From Ailurus styani (taxonomy: Eukaryota; Chordata; Mammalia; Carnivora; Ailuridae): a stretch of DNA of 64,000 nucleotides. Positions 10,498-22,147 of the stretch are shown in pieces. The position numbers and the translations under genes are program-made. The stretch lies in the NCBI GenBank assembly GCA_002007465.1, contig LNAC01001234.1, forward strand, positions 187,706-251,705. The letters are read 5' to 3'. Positions within the stretch are counted from its first letter, which is position 1, and every line of letters starts with the position of its first letter. The notes under the pieces were generated by a model that saw only the letters and a program-made list of their open reading frames with translations, was not told the DNA's origin and did no database searches.

Positions 10498-11798
10498 GGT
10501 TATTTCACTGTTGCTTCTCAAGGTCCTTGTCTTAGTTTGTGTCCACCACCCCCCAGAGCAGAACTTGAGACAGGGACTTGGGTATAGGTGGTTCATCTGG
10601 TTGATGATCCTGAGGAACAAGAAGAGTAAGGCCGCTGGGACAGGAAGATGTGTGAGCAAAAAGCCAATATTAAGACACTTCATCATTTGGGGGATATATG
10701 TATAAATAATTCTACTATAAATTGAATAGCTAATACTTCCAAATGTTCTTAATTGCTGGAAAGCCACTAAATGTCTCTTGCATCCCTTTACATGGTATTT
10801 TCCCAAGAACCCTAGGATTTACCCAGTTTTAACAGAGTGAAATTTTAATTCTATATCCAAATGCCAGACTGAGAGACAACTGAAAGTTTGAGTCTACACT
10901 TGTTCTTGCTTCTTGTTGTAGTTATAGTGACACTGTACATGATAGGTTACACATAAGACTTAGAATGCTAGTTCCACTCTGTAGAGATGCCCTTGCCAGC
11001 CCTGTGGTGACCACAGTACCAAGAGGTTCTGATTTAGAATAACTGTATGTGCAACAATTTCTTTCCCAAAGCAAGCTGTCTTGGATCCCAAAGGGCTTCC
11101 AGCTCCAAACTCATTTTGTTATAACCAGCCCTGGCCTGTTTCCTGTGAACCCAAAGGTTCCATGTCAACAGTCCAAACTGCCCTTTCCCACTTGGTTCAC
11201 TTCTTTTGGGGATCTTTAGAATCCATTTCTGCCAGTGGACCTCAGAAAGGGCAACTTGGTCTGTTCTGCCAATTTTCCTTAATTTCAGTCTTGGAGAGCA
11301 GAGGTTAGGTTCTCGAATTCTTTTTTCCCAAAGGGTGTTATATTTCTTATGCTTATTGTCCATTTTTCCCACTTGGTGAGCTTTGCATACCGGGAATGTC
11401 AGAAAAGATAGCCTGAATTGATTCAAAAAAGGTTATTTTACATCCTTCCCACACAAACTTGCCTTGCAAATATATGCTTAATTATTACCTCTTCTTTGCA
11501 TTAACAAAGAAATCTTATTCTAGTGGCTTCTTTCTGAACTTACCAGATCTTATAATATAACAGATCTTATCAGTGCTGCCTCTGTGATTAGACATGTCCT
11601 CTACTGGCATGATATTGATGCTTTAATTGACACCCAAATACATTGGGAATATTATATTTCTACAATATTTTTATAGTGAAATGAAATTGGAAGTTTTCTT
11701 AAATATAAAGATTGTGATTTATACAGAATTGTTGAGCTTTAGTTTAATCATAAATAAAATACCTAGCAATATTATCATAAACTATATGATATCAAGCT
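10498..11798. other. Unassigned sequence with a 130-codon minus-strand frame
   Basis: The frame at 11,034-11,426 (minus) is one of the longest outside clear repeats. It has no recognisable domain, signal peptide or splice context, and its composition looks like chance translation. The 10,510-10,640 part resembles an old LTR-type repeat, but weakly. Confidence 0.4.
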
Positions 11799-11808
11799 AG
11801 AACATGCA

Positions 11809-11998
11809 TTTTATCTATTTCTTTACTTATTTAGAGAGGGAGATGGGGGGGCAGGAAGGGGCAGAGGGAAAGGGAGAGCATCTTAAGTAGACTCCACAAG
11901 AGCCCCGATGCAGGGCTTGAGCTCCCAACTCTGAGATCATGACCTGAGCTAAAATCAAGAGTCAGATACTTAATCAACTGAGACACCCAAGTGCCCCC
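11809..11998 (-). mobile_element. Can-SINE, minus strand, diverged
   Basis: Old antisense Can-SINE with 'ctctgagatcatgacctgag' and a head ending 'gacacccaagtgcccc'. It is bounded by the perfect 10-bp duplication agaacatgca at 11,799-11,808 and 11,999-12,008. Confidence 0.93.
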
Positions 11999-12008
11999 AG
12001 AACATGCA

Positions 12009-12945
12009 AGTGGACACTTGAATAGGTTGTAATATACTGGCCATCGTGATGGGTCTCTGAAAACATATCCAGAATGCCAGAAAAATACCCTAATTCTGTC
12101 TCTTGCAGATTCAGTTTTATCTGGGCATGTTCTGAGGGTTGGTTAGTGGACCTGCCAGGGACTATTGCTATAAAGTACCAAGAAGCCTGGTTTCTGAGAA
12201 AACCGGTACCCATTCTGGGGTCTGACAGCCAGCCCTGCTCCACTTTCCCTGATTGTCATAAGGCCTGGGGAAGAAATATCTTCTTGACATAAAGAGAGCA
12301 CACTCTCATTTTGTCATGGTGAGGTGATACTCAGATTGTCTAGCTAGCTCCCTCAGGCTCGATGCCAGACTTCGAAAGCAAGAAGGAAATAATACAGAGT
12401 CAAACAGCAGATGTCGCTGATATTCCTGCTCAGAGCTGAGGGCTCAGAGCAATGTTATCTTGTGGATTCAATACCAGAACAGTTGATGTGGATAGGAAAA
12501 CCATCTGTTCGGTGATGCAGGTAAGGGAAGAGCACTTTACAGTGGCTTCACTGGGCAACAACGATGGGTACCACATATAGATTTTCTCTCGGATGCTGGG
12601 AGCTATTAGTCAGGACAATGACCACAGTGACCTGAGACTGTGTTTTGAATGTGGAAGAAGGTGGCAATTTTGAGTTACACAAAGAATATATCCTGGATAC
12701 CCAGCTTTGAGTCAGAGAGAAAGGATGGGGGTTCCTATAATCCATGATGTTAGAGTACAAGGGAGAGAGACAGATGGATGAGTATTGTATTACCAGCCTG
12801 GTAGCCAGGAAAAGACTTAGTAAATAAGTTTTATTCATTTTTCTCCTTTGAAATCACTAGCTCTTAAATATTCTCATGAGTGAAATCTGGCTGTGTTTAA
12901 TAGTACTTCATATTTTCAGGGTTCTTTCCTGTTTGAAATAACTAC
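12009..12945. other. Unassigned sequence with splice-like signals
   Basis: On the plus strand a pyrimidine-rich acceptor-like 'taattctgtctcttgcag' ends at 12,108 and a donor-like 'gatgcag|gtaagg' sits at 12,520/12,521. The interval has no frame open throughout, so any exon would be non-coding. This is only a candidate. Confidence 0.25.
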
Positions 12946-12949
12946 AGTG

Positions 12950-13178
12950 AGGCGGTTAGGAGTGGACATTCTGGGATCAGCCTACCTAGATTTGCCTCCT
13001 GACTCTTTGTGTGATCATCACTAACACATTTAAATTCTTTAAGCCTTGGTTTCCTTATCTGTAAAATAGGAATGATAATAGCGTTACCCTGACAGTCATT
13101 TTTAATGAAAATTAAATGAGATAATCATGTAATGAATTTGGCATATACCAGACACTCAAAGCATACTTTTAATATATA
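12950..13178 (+). mobile_element. MIR SINE
   Basis: Near full-length: 'tctttgtgtgatcatcact', 'taagccttggtttccttatctgtaaaatagg', 'aaattaaatgagataatcatg' and 'ccagacactcaaagc' appear in MIR order. Confidence 0.8.
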
Positions 13179-14689
13179 ATATTCACTTTAGACTGACTAG
13201 AGTTTTGCTTTTTAAAAGTTCTTTTCACACCAAACGGAAGATTTTGTTAAGCTGTCATGACAGTGATAACTCTTGGGTCTTTTTTTAATTCTTCTTTCAC
13301 CAAGTGGTTAAATTATTTCACAGCTTATCAGCTGTGATCCAATTCCACAGTTCATACTCAGGCAAAACTGCCTCCTCAAATAATGGGAGTTGGGTATGGA
13401 AACTACAAAATTGGGACAAAGGATGTTAAATTGCTATTTCCAATGTGCCTTACTTTGAACTTGACACTGCCTGCTATTACAGTGCCCAATTCCTGCTTGA
13501 ATAATTCTGTATTTCCTCACATTTTACAGAGCATTAGCTTATTTGACAACCAGATTGCCTAGGCTGATGACACTGTTTCTGTTTCTCAACTTGATACCCC
13601 AATTAAAGCAAACAAACAATTACACACTTCACTTAGTTGTAAACGAATTTTAAAAAACCTGGTCACTTAGAACCAACTGACATCTGAACCTTGCTTCTGC
13701 CTCTTTCCTTGAAACTCCCAAAGATATGTATGTGCAGAAAGAAGGCAACATGATATTTCATTCTTGGCTAGGGTTTTTGCTTTAGAACTCAATGTAAAGC
13801 TGTAATAGGTAGCTTGAGCTTCACAGAAAAGCTCTTTTTCCTTATGCATGGTAAACTACTTCCCCTGAAGATCCTCATTGGAATATAGCATCTTCCCACT
13901 GATGGCAACACCTGTGCTTATGTCTGAGAAAAAACAGAGACGCTCAGAGGGAAAGGGAGAGAGAGAGAGAGTATGAGAGTATGAGCAAACGAGAGATTAG
14001 AGATTGATATTTGCCCCGGTTCCCCCATTGCCTAGAATGGACCTGGGCCAAGAAGTCCACTCTAGGTGTTCTCCTGGTGGAACAAGAGACTAAGTCTAGT
14101 TTGCAGGAAGAAGAACAGAGGGAGAAGAGGGAAAGAGATGGCTAGAGTTTGTTTGTTTGTTTGCTTGAAGGAAAATAAGTTCTGGGCTTCTCTCTGACTT
14201 GTGGATAGAAGAGAAAGAGTAGTAAGAAAAAGAGTGTGTGGCCCTATTCTGTGGCAGTAACCTCAAGATTGTCACCATCTAGGCTTCATGGGAACTATCT
14301 AAATGGGACCACCCCTCTCTGTGCCAGATTTGTTAACCAGTGTCTCCCCCGCCCCCTGCAAATTCAGTGTAGTACATGAACTTTCTCAGAGGAAGAGTAC
14401 TTTTCACCAGAGTTTGATTCATCATTGAGACTTAGTAAGGAAGAGAGGGGTTGAGGAGGGGTTTTTTTCTCTATAACCCAAAAATTCTGCCTGTGTATTT
14501 GTTCCTCTGTTAATTCCTGGTGTTAAAGATCAAGGCTATGATTAGCCAGGAGTGAGGCTGTCTCTCGTGGGGGAAGATGTCAACAAACATCAGTAAGTCC
14601 TACCTTCATCATGGAGTTATTTTCTTGAGCACTTTCAAGTACTTTGGTTTGTGCATCTGGAGTTAATGATAGAGGCAGTTCAGCTCCTC
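13179..14689. other. Unassigned, largely unique sequence with short palindromes
   Basis: Holds the perfect 12-bp palindrome ctgtcatgacag (13,252-13,263) and the 8+4+8 inverted repeat tcacagct-tatc-agctgtga (13,318-13,337). A short GA-rich tract lies at 13,955-13,985. No repeat family recognised in 13.2-13.65 kb. Confidence 0.5.
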
Positions 14690-15198
14690 TGTACTCTTTT
14701 GTTGTATAACAAATCACCCCCAAATTTACCAGCTTTTTTAAAACAACAAATGTTTATTATCTCCCAGTTTCTGGGAGATAGCAATCTGGGAATGTCTAAG
14801 TTGGGTGGTTTTGGTTCAGAGTGTCTTACAAGATTGCACTCAGTCTTATCAGGTGGCATGACAGTCATTTGAAGCTTGGCTGGATTTGGGAGATCCACTT
14901 CCATGATGGCGTCCTCACATAGCTGTTGGCTGTAGGCCCAGTCTCTCACCACGTGGACCTTTCTGTAGAGCTCCTTGAGAGTTCTTGTGACATGGCAGCT
15001 GCTTCCTCCAGAGTGTGATCCAAGAGGAGAAAACCAAAATGTCTTATCTTGCACATCATAAACCATCACTTCTGCCATACATTATTCATCAGAAGTGAGT
15101 CACTAAATCCATCCCAGACTAAAGAGGAGGGGAATAAAACTCTGCCATATAAAAGGAGGACTATCAAAGAATTTGTGGACATATTCTAAACCACCATA
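14690..15198 (-). mobile_element. MLT1-type MaLR LTR, antisense
   Basis: Antisense features: 'tataacaaatcacccccaaat', 'acaacaaatgtttattatctccc', 'accacgtggacctttctgtagagctccttgag', 'gacatggcagctgcttcctccagag', 'atcactTctgccata', ending 'aaccaccata'. It is a nearly complete solo LTR with about 500 bases. The 132-codon minus frame within it is a shadow. The 24,545-24,992 element is a relative in the opposite orientation. Confidence 0.8.
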
Positions 15199-15597
15199 TC
15201 CTCAAATCTTTTATAATCCTTCCAGAAGTTTCTGCAATCACTCAAGATAAAACATTAGGTTAACTCTAAGGTGACATCAAATCAGGAATTTGTCATCTTT
15301 TCTCTTTCCTATCTTGAATATTTTTCCTTGCTGTCCAGTCACACTCACCAGGCAGTGGTATACATTGCAATTCAGATACTGTAAGCCAAATACTACAAAC
15401 TTCTTTAATTATTAAGAAAATACTTATTTCCACAGGGAAGGACAAATTAACTTTCTTACATTTTTTCTACTAAGGAGAAATTTGCTCACGAGTGGGTCAC
15501 TGTTTTCCTCACAATGGAATGATAATTCAAAGTTTTACTCTTTAACATTTCTTCTTATTCTAGTTGGCCTACCTAAAAGAGTTTTGCTCAAGTGAAT

Positions 15598-15599
<2 letters not shown>
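15199..15599. other. Unassigned sequence
   Basis: No feature recognised. Confidence 0.4.

Positions 15600-15635
<36 letters not shown>
15600..15635 (+). repeat. (TG)n dinucleotide microsatellite
   Basis: About eighteen uninterrupted GT/TG units. Uninterrupted, so probably length-polymorphic. Confidence 0.98.
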
Positions 15636-15636
<1 letters not shown>

Positions 15637-15737
15637 TGTTTAGCCCATGTCATTTTGCACACAACTATACTGGGTTCTTTGCTATCACCGAAGAGGGATT
15701 ATTCCCACCACAGCTACGATAACTATCATTTTATTTT

Positions 15738-16200
15738 AATGGCCCCCAGTGAGTCATGCCTCTAAGTGTTCATGCCCTTATGTCTTCTTATCCACATTGA
15801 CTCTGGAATTGTCCTCATGACTTACTTTGTTCCATCAAACATCAGCATAGTGTTGCAAGCAGGGGCTTGATGAGCATTTGTGCATTGGGCCATCACATCT
15901 TGAAATCCAGCCACTGGGTAAAGAAGTCTGAATCAGCCATATGAAGAGGCCATGTGGGAAAGAATTGAAGCGCCTCTGCTGAAAGCCCAAGCCAACAGCT
16001 ATACATGAGAGTGAGGCCATCCAGGACCAGCCAGAGTCTGGCCCAGCTGCCAACTGACCATGGACACATGAATGAACCCAGCTGCCACCACATGGAATAG
16101 AAACAAGCTATCCCGGATAGCTCTGCCTAAATTCCCAAACCAGAATCCTGAACAAATAAAAGTTGTTTGGGGATTGTGGTATAGCAATAGTTAAGTAACA
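15738..16200 (+). mobile_element. MLT1-type MaLR LTR, sense
   Basis: Starts 'taatggcccccagtgag', then 'acattgactctggaattg', 'gcaagcaggggcttgatgag', 'gaggccatgtgggaaagaattgaagc', 'ccaactgaccatg', a polyadenylation-like 'aacaaataaaagttgtttgggg' and 'tatagcaatagttaagtaaca'. Near full-length solo LTR. Minus-strand frames at 15,835-16,187 are shadows. Confidence 0.8.
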
Positions 16201-16779
16201 TGACCAGTTTCTCATATAGTCTAACTTTTTTAGGTTCCAGAATGTCAGCACAACCTAGGACTATAGCATTGATTTAACTACAAAAATTCCAAAGCCAACA
16301 AGACCCCAAAATTTAAGGGTAGTAACTTATACTTTACATACTGATTCTCTTATACAATAATAATCCCCAAGGAAAGCAATCTCCCCAAATTAGTACATAT
16401 TAAAATCTAGGTCCGGACTGAAGTTGATAGCTAAAAGAGCATTAGCATTATTTTAAGAAATAAAGTAGACAACAGAAATATATAGAAAAGATAGAGTTCC
16501 TCAGTTTCAGCTTTTCCAGCTGTCAATCTTCTAGATGTTGAAATTTGAGGAAAATCTCATAATAAGAGGTTAAGTGTACTATTGTCTGCTCTTCCCTACA
16601 ATCTTTTGGAAGCCTGAAGAAGCTTGTCAAGTCTCTGTTGCCAAAATCTGTGCTCCTACATATTTCCCTCAGGAGACAGGTTCCTCAGGGCCAAATGAGA
16701 AGCAATATATCCTCTGCCTCATGTTGAAACCCCACTCCTTCACATCTGAATTCCCGTCTTCTCATTTCCTGAACTTATC
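16201..16779. other. Unassigned sequence
   Basis: A 91-codon plus frame at 16,574-16,849 runs into an L2-like tail and shows no motif. Confidence 0.4.
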
Positions 16780-16860
16780 TCAACTCTCTTGGACGATGAA
16801 TGAATTTCTGACTTTAGCAGATACTACGTGCTCAATTAGTATTTGTTGAATGAATGAAAC
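16780..16860 (+). mobile_element. L2 LINE 3' terminus
   Basis: 'tactacgtgctcaattagtatttgttgaatgaatgaa' layout is the L2 terminal motif. Upstream L2 sequence is not recognisable. Confidence 0.6.
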
Positions 16861-19800
16861 AGACATTTTTATTAGAACACAATATTCTTTTTCTACTATA
16901 GCTTCTTTTCTAACTGGAACACAACCTGACTTCCTGTATGGAAATATGAAAGTTCACAGTGCAAATTTTTTTTTAAATCAACAAATAGGGAAAACCAAAA
17001 CAAAGTAAGCCAGGTTAGCAAAATCCCCAATACTAATTGAATGAATACTCATGTCTCTCACTTGGATTGACGCTGCCTTGACCCTAGAAACAAAGGCCAG
17101 CCTTCAATACCCACTGATGATTTAGCCTGAGTTCTGCTGACTGCTTGTGGGATTTGGGCTTTAAGAATAAGAGCTTTCTCTTTGGTCTGAGGCTTGAGAA
17201 TAAGTTCTCTATATTCCCCCTAAGCAAATCTTAGTTCTAGCCATGGCCAGATGCCTCTTCCCTCCAAGTGACTCTCAATCAGCAAGTTTTTAAATGGTCT
17301 AACACCTTAAAATCCCACAATTTTCTGGATTCCCAAGGCTATTTATATTAGAAAAGTGCACTTTCATTTTGAGATTTAAAAAGAAGCCATTTCTGGTATA
17401 GAAATCTGTCTACACTGTAACTTTGTTCTCCAAATGTCCATTCCTAGGCATGTTCTTGCTGGCTTACTGAAACAATGCTAGATGCATAATTTTTGGGCTC
17501 AGTGCTAAATGTAGTATTTAGTCCAAACACCCCTAGTCCCCCTTGAGCTCCCAAAAGGAATCCAAGCACAAATGAGGCAAAGTAGGCAGTAGGCAAAATA
17601 GATATTTTATAATAATTAGGGTTTTCTCTCAAAATCCAAAAGTTCTAGGCTGCTCTGGGTGAAGGAGTCTTTTTTTCTTAACCCCATGAACCCAAATAGC
17701 TTCAAGTCAAAGGAAGCTATGAGTCCTGATTTGGTCAATTCCTCCATCTTCCCAGAGTCTGCCACTCTAATGCACTGAAATGCCATTCTTAGCCCTAAAG
17801 ATAGACAAACCAGTAAAGGTAGAATTTTAGATTTTACTCTAATACCTGCCAATTTGGATTTGCTTAGACTTCAAACAGGTCTTCTTAGAGGTCACATGGA
17901 AATGTCTGAACAGAGCTCCTTGACCATGGATCATTTATGGTAAATGGCACATGTATATTAACGTTCCCTGTCCATTCAATGGATGCCTTTTTATGATACT
18001 AATAAACAGTATGGTTTATATAGTCTAAGAAAATGAGCAAAACTTCTTTAATTTAAGCAAACTACTTTAGTAGGTAGCAAATTTAGATATTCTACCAAGC
18101 TTATATCATAAATATTTGTTAATGATTAAAGATAAAGGTTTGCAGTTGGGAGATTTTTAATTTTAATTTTTGGTCTGGCATTCAAAGATTAATAATATAG
18201 ACCTATAGTATTTGGAACCAAGTCACACATGACTTGAAATGTCTTTGTGAGAAATGATGTAGGGACTCTTTTAAGACTAAAGTAATTAAGTTTGTTTTCA
18301 ATATCCAGTTAACTCTAAGACTCTCAGTATTACTATCGAGAAGATTTAACTTCAGCAATATTAGAATTGCTAAGGATATTGTTAAAGAGTGCTCATTTTA
18401 CATTAAAAAGTAACAGTCATACACACACCATGGAATATATATATTTAAAGTGTAAATTCACATCAAATACATATTTTCTTATCCAGATTAATTCCAAAAT
18501 TATTATAGTAACAAGTAGCTTTCCCTCAAATGTATAATAAAAATTTGGATGCTAAAGGATATAAAATAAATATCAAGTTACTTGTTGAATAAGTGATTAT
18601 TTAAAATGTGCTTAGAGTTGATTTGACTGAATTATACCCTTTAAGATATAAAAATTTTAATTGCAAACAAATCATATTTCTAACAGAGGTAGTCTACTAA
18701 AAGATTTTAAAAAACAACAAATGATATGGTTTCCATATCTTATTGAGAGACGAGACTACATTCATATCCTATCCATCTATCTATATGTGTCTTCTTTTTT
18801 AATACTTTCCTAGTTAATCCCAAAGACAGCATAAAGTTGTGCAACAAGGTGATCTTGGTGTTCACGTAACTGTTTTCAGGATTAGAATTTTAATGTGTAT
18901 CAAATGTATTTGTTTGGAATGACAACATATTTGTATTAAATTCAGTATAGCTTATGTTATTGAATTTTCTCATCTCTTGGTTTTTCTTCTCTCCACATTA
19001 GGCCTACTAGGACGAAGAGACTCTCTTTATTTAATATGGGTGCATTAAACCTTTAGGGATCTAAAGCTCTCTCTTCGATATGCATGAAAACTTCAAAAGG
19101 CTGAATAAGATAATGTAGTTCTGAAAAGTTGATCCCTTTACTCCCTTTTTGCTAGAATATAATCCATACTCAGATAATGTGTAATGGACCAGACAATGGA
19201 CCATATCAAATAAACAATGCCACCAAATCCTTACACTGACCCTACAAATAATATTTTTCCCAGAAAAAACACATTTCAAATGAAGGGAAAATCTTTTAGT
19301 CATGCTGTTTTGTTGCCTTTGCTTTAGGAAGAGAAGAAAAACATTGTCTTCTGTGCGTATTTTTTCTTTTGAAGGGCTTCAGAGGCCATAAAACTTCAAT
19401 TTGTAATTAAAAAGAATGTATATGCATATATAGATGATTAAAACAGAGGCAGCATGCCTGGGAACTTGTGGTATAAGAATAGAGTGGAACATTAGAAAAA
19501 AACAAAGGCAAATTCAAATGAAATAAATACTAACCAATTTTAGGAAGATGTTCCAAATACGCTTTTTTGGTCATAAAGATAGTACTGAGTATGTCCTGGG
19601 AGGTTTATAGAACTACGAGATCATCTTGCCTGCATCAACCATCTACAATAACATCGATACTATTTGAATTGATATTAATGTCATACTGTTGATAATAATG
19701 TCACCATATCAGCTTCATACTGGCATTTCCCAGGCCTTAAGATTCCCCTTGTTCTTCCTCAAGTCCTTATTCCAGGCAAAGGGGCAACTGCCTCTTTTGG

Positions 19801-21230
19801 TCCTTCTATATTTAATGCATAACTTCATTTCTGGAAGCAATAAAGAGGAACGGCATGGTTAATTCAAGCGTAGTACTGTAGAGTTCCCACAACACTGTGA
19901 TGTTCCGGACTTCTGCCATCAAGCTTTAGAGATTGTCACATGGTATGGAATTAGACATGTCCTTGTGCCTGAAACATACCTACTCACTTGGCTTAGTAGG
20001 TTATCTTAGACAAAAGAGCACTTTTTTTTTTAGAGTATTCATCATCCCTTTGTGAGAGAGCTCCTTTTCTTGATTTCTTCCCATTCAGAACAAAGTTCTA
20101 GATAGTAATTTGAGATTTTCAGAGGAGAGTTTCCCCAATTGAAGAACATAAGCTGTAGATGAGTTGCAATATCAATTTAGTAAGGTCTAGACAAGTAATT
20201 AAAATTAAAACATAAAATATAGCAGCTTAAGAGTGACCCAACCAGAACAGAATAGAGAATATTAACTGTATAGGAAGGGTCTTTGTTTTGATTTTATTTA
20301 TACATACACGTATATATGTATATGAATATGTTTACAGGACCATGATGAAAAATGTGCTTTTTTACTGAGTTGTAGTAAAAAAAGTCTTAAAAAAGTGTTT
20401 TATGGCAATATGATTCTATAAATGTTATGTCTTACAAAGGTTCAGTGATTCAGCTCAAAAAAATTGTCATTGTAACCGGATAGACACACAGCCAAGTGCC
20501 CAGAGTGTTGTAAATATTAGTTTCCTTTTCGTAAAGGGTTTGATACACCAGAGTTCTATCAAAGTCACCAGGAAGGAAAGAAAATGGAATATGCCATTAT
20601 CTCAGAATACACACATTCTGTCTTCTACATGCCTATCAGATATAGCACAAGTTGTTCAGGACCTCACAAAGTGAAATTCTCTTTCAGACAAAGCATATTC
20701 TCTTCTTATAGGCGTCTGGTGAGTGACTGGGAGTGATGGAAGGTCAAATGAGAAACTGTGGTTACTTTTCAAATAAGAATTTAAACTGCCTAGAGTTTAC
20801 TGAGTGACCATTTTCATTTCTTGTTCATTTTTAGTTTGCAGTCTTCTGACCTGTTTTTAGCCAATGTAAAGCTTAAAAAATTCTATAAATTCTTTTTATT
20901 TTAAGTACCCAAAGATTAGGGCATTTACTCTTTTGAAATAACTTCAAAATGTATCTTATTCCTCCATGATCCCTTATTTCTTTCTATTTCAAAATTTGGA
21001 TAGTTTCTTGGAAGTACTAAGCATCTCAGGTACTGTGCAGGGGGCATTAATGAGTCCTTTTCATCATAGGTGGTCCCTTTGCATAGTTGGAGATGTCATC
21101 AAATTATCTATTGCTAGCAATAAACCAAAATCAGTTTTCACATGAAACTCATTTCTATGTAAATCCTGCTACCTGAGAGAGAAATGATTACTGATATGGC
21201 ACCATCTACATGGTGGATATGTATTGTATA
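16861..21230. other. 4.4-kb repeat-poor, AT-rich unique block
   Basis: I find no SINE, LTR, DNA-transposon or L1 signature here, unlike the flanks. Short open frames (60-80 codons at 17,444-17,852 and 19,061-19,303, minus) lack motifs. The stretch is A/T-rich with several TAAT-containing runs, which is compatible with conserved non-coding DNA, but conservation cannot be judged from one sequence. Confidence 0.5.
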
Positions 21231-21242
21231 CCAAATAAAATC

Positions 21243-21436
21243 TTTTTTTTTAAGATTTTATTTATTTATTTGACACAGAGAGAGATCAGATCACAAGTAG
21301 GCAGAGAGGCAGGCAGAGAGGAGGAAGCGGGTTCCCTGCTGAGCAGAGAGCCCAATGCAGGGCTCGATCCCAGAACCCTGAGATCATGACCTGAGCTGAA
21401 GGCAGAGGCTTTAACCCACTGAGCCACCAGGCACCT
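21243..21436 (-). mobile_element. Can-SINE, minus strand (younger of a serial pair)
   Basis: Has 'taagattttatttatttattt', 'cacaagtaggcagagaggcagg' and a head ending 'ctgagccaccaggcacct'. The target duplication ccaaataaaatc is at 21,231-21,242 and 21,437-21,448. The same word recurs a third time at 21,651 after the next SINE. Confidence 0.95.
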
Positions 21437-21452
21437 CCAAATAAAATCTTTT

Positions 21453-21650
21453 AAAGTTTTTTTTTTTTTTAAGAGAGAGAATACTCCAGTTGAGGGGGAG
21501 GGGCCAAGAAAGAGAAAGGGAGAGAATCTCAAGCAGGCTCCAAGCCCAATGTGGATCCTGACAAGGGGTTCGATCTCACAATCCTGAGATCATGACCTGA
21601 GCAGAAATCAAGAGTTGGACAATCAACCAATTGAGCAACCCAGGTGCCCC
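21453..21650 (-). mobile_element. Can-SINE, minus strand (older of a serial pair)
   Basis: More diverged, with 'caatcctgagatcatgacctgag' and a head ending 'caacccaggtgcccc'. Its target duplication ccaaataaaatctttt is at 21,437-21,452 and 21,651-21,666. The younger SINE later landed in the left copy. Confidence 0.92.
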
Positions 21651-21666
21651 CCAAATAAAATCTTTT

Positions 21667-22027
21667 CAAATAAATTTAAAGAGAATTAGAAATGAGGGCC
21701 ATCATTCCATGTTAATAATTATGAACTATTTTTTTCTTTCACTGTTTTTTTTTCTCTTTGGCAAGAGAACGTGAATTTTAATATGTTACTATACTTTTTA
21801 ATCCTACATGTATAGAACTTTGCTGAGATGGTAAAAAATATGTCTACGTGCCTTCTTCATTATCCTGCATCCTAACAATTTATACTGGTGGCCCCATCTT
21901 CAGACTGCATAATCATGCAGATGGTACAAATACAGATGCACTTATTACAACATTGGTCATAACAGCATTCTGATTGGTCAGAGCCCAGGCTGTGATGTTT
22001 ATCAGATACTTCCAATATCTACCCCCC
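21667..22027. other. Unassigned sequence
   Basis: No feature recognised. Confidence 0.4.
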
Positions 22028-22147
22028 TTTTTTTATTTTACTTTTTTAAAATTTTCAGTAGGCTCCAGGCCCAATGTGGGGCTGGAACTCACAACTCTGA
22101 GATCTAGAGTCACATGTTCTACTGACCAAGCTAGCCAGGTGTACCCC
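22028..22147 (-). mobile_element. Can-SINE, minus strand, old short form
   Basis: Only the tRNA-like head survives: 'agtaggctccaggcccaatgtgggg', 'gaactcacaactctgagatc' and 'ctagccaggtgtacccc'. It lacks the CT-rich tail of the younger copies. Confidence 0.85.

Noticed and set aside
14680..15078. 132-codon minus-strand frame
   Set aside because: It lies inside an antisense MLT1 LTR, which encodes no protein.
21243..21650. Possible segmental duplication giving two SINEs in tandem
   Set aside because: The two SINEs differ clearly in sequence and only the short target word is repeated, so two separate insertions explain it better.
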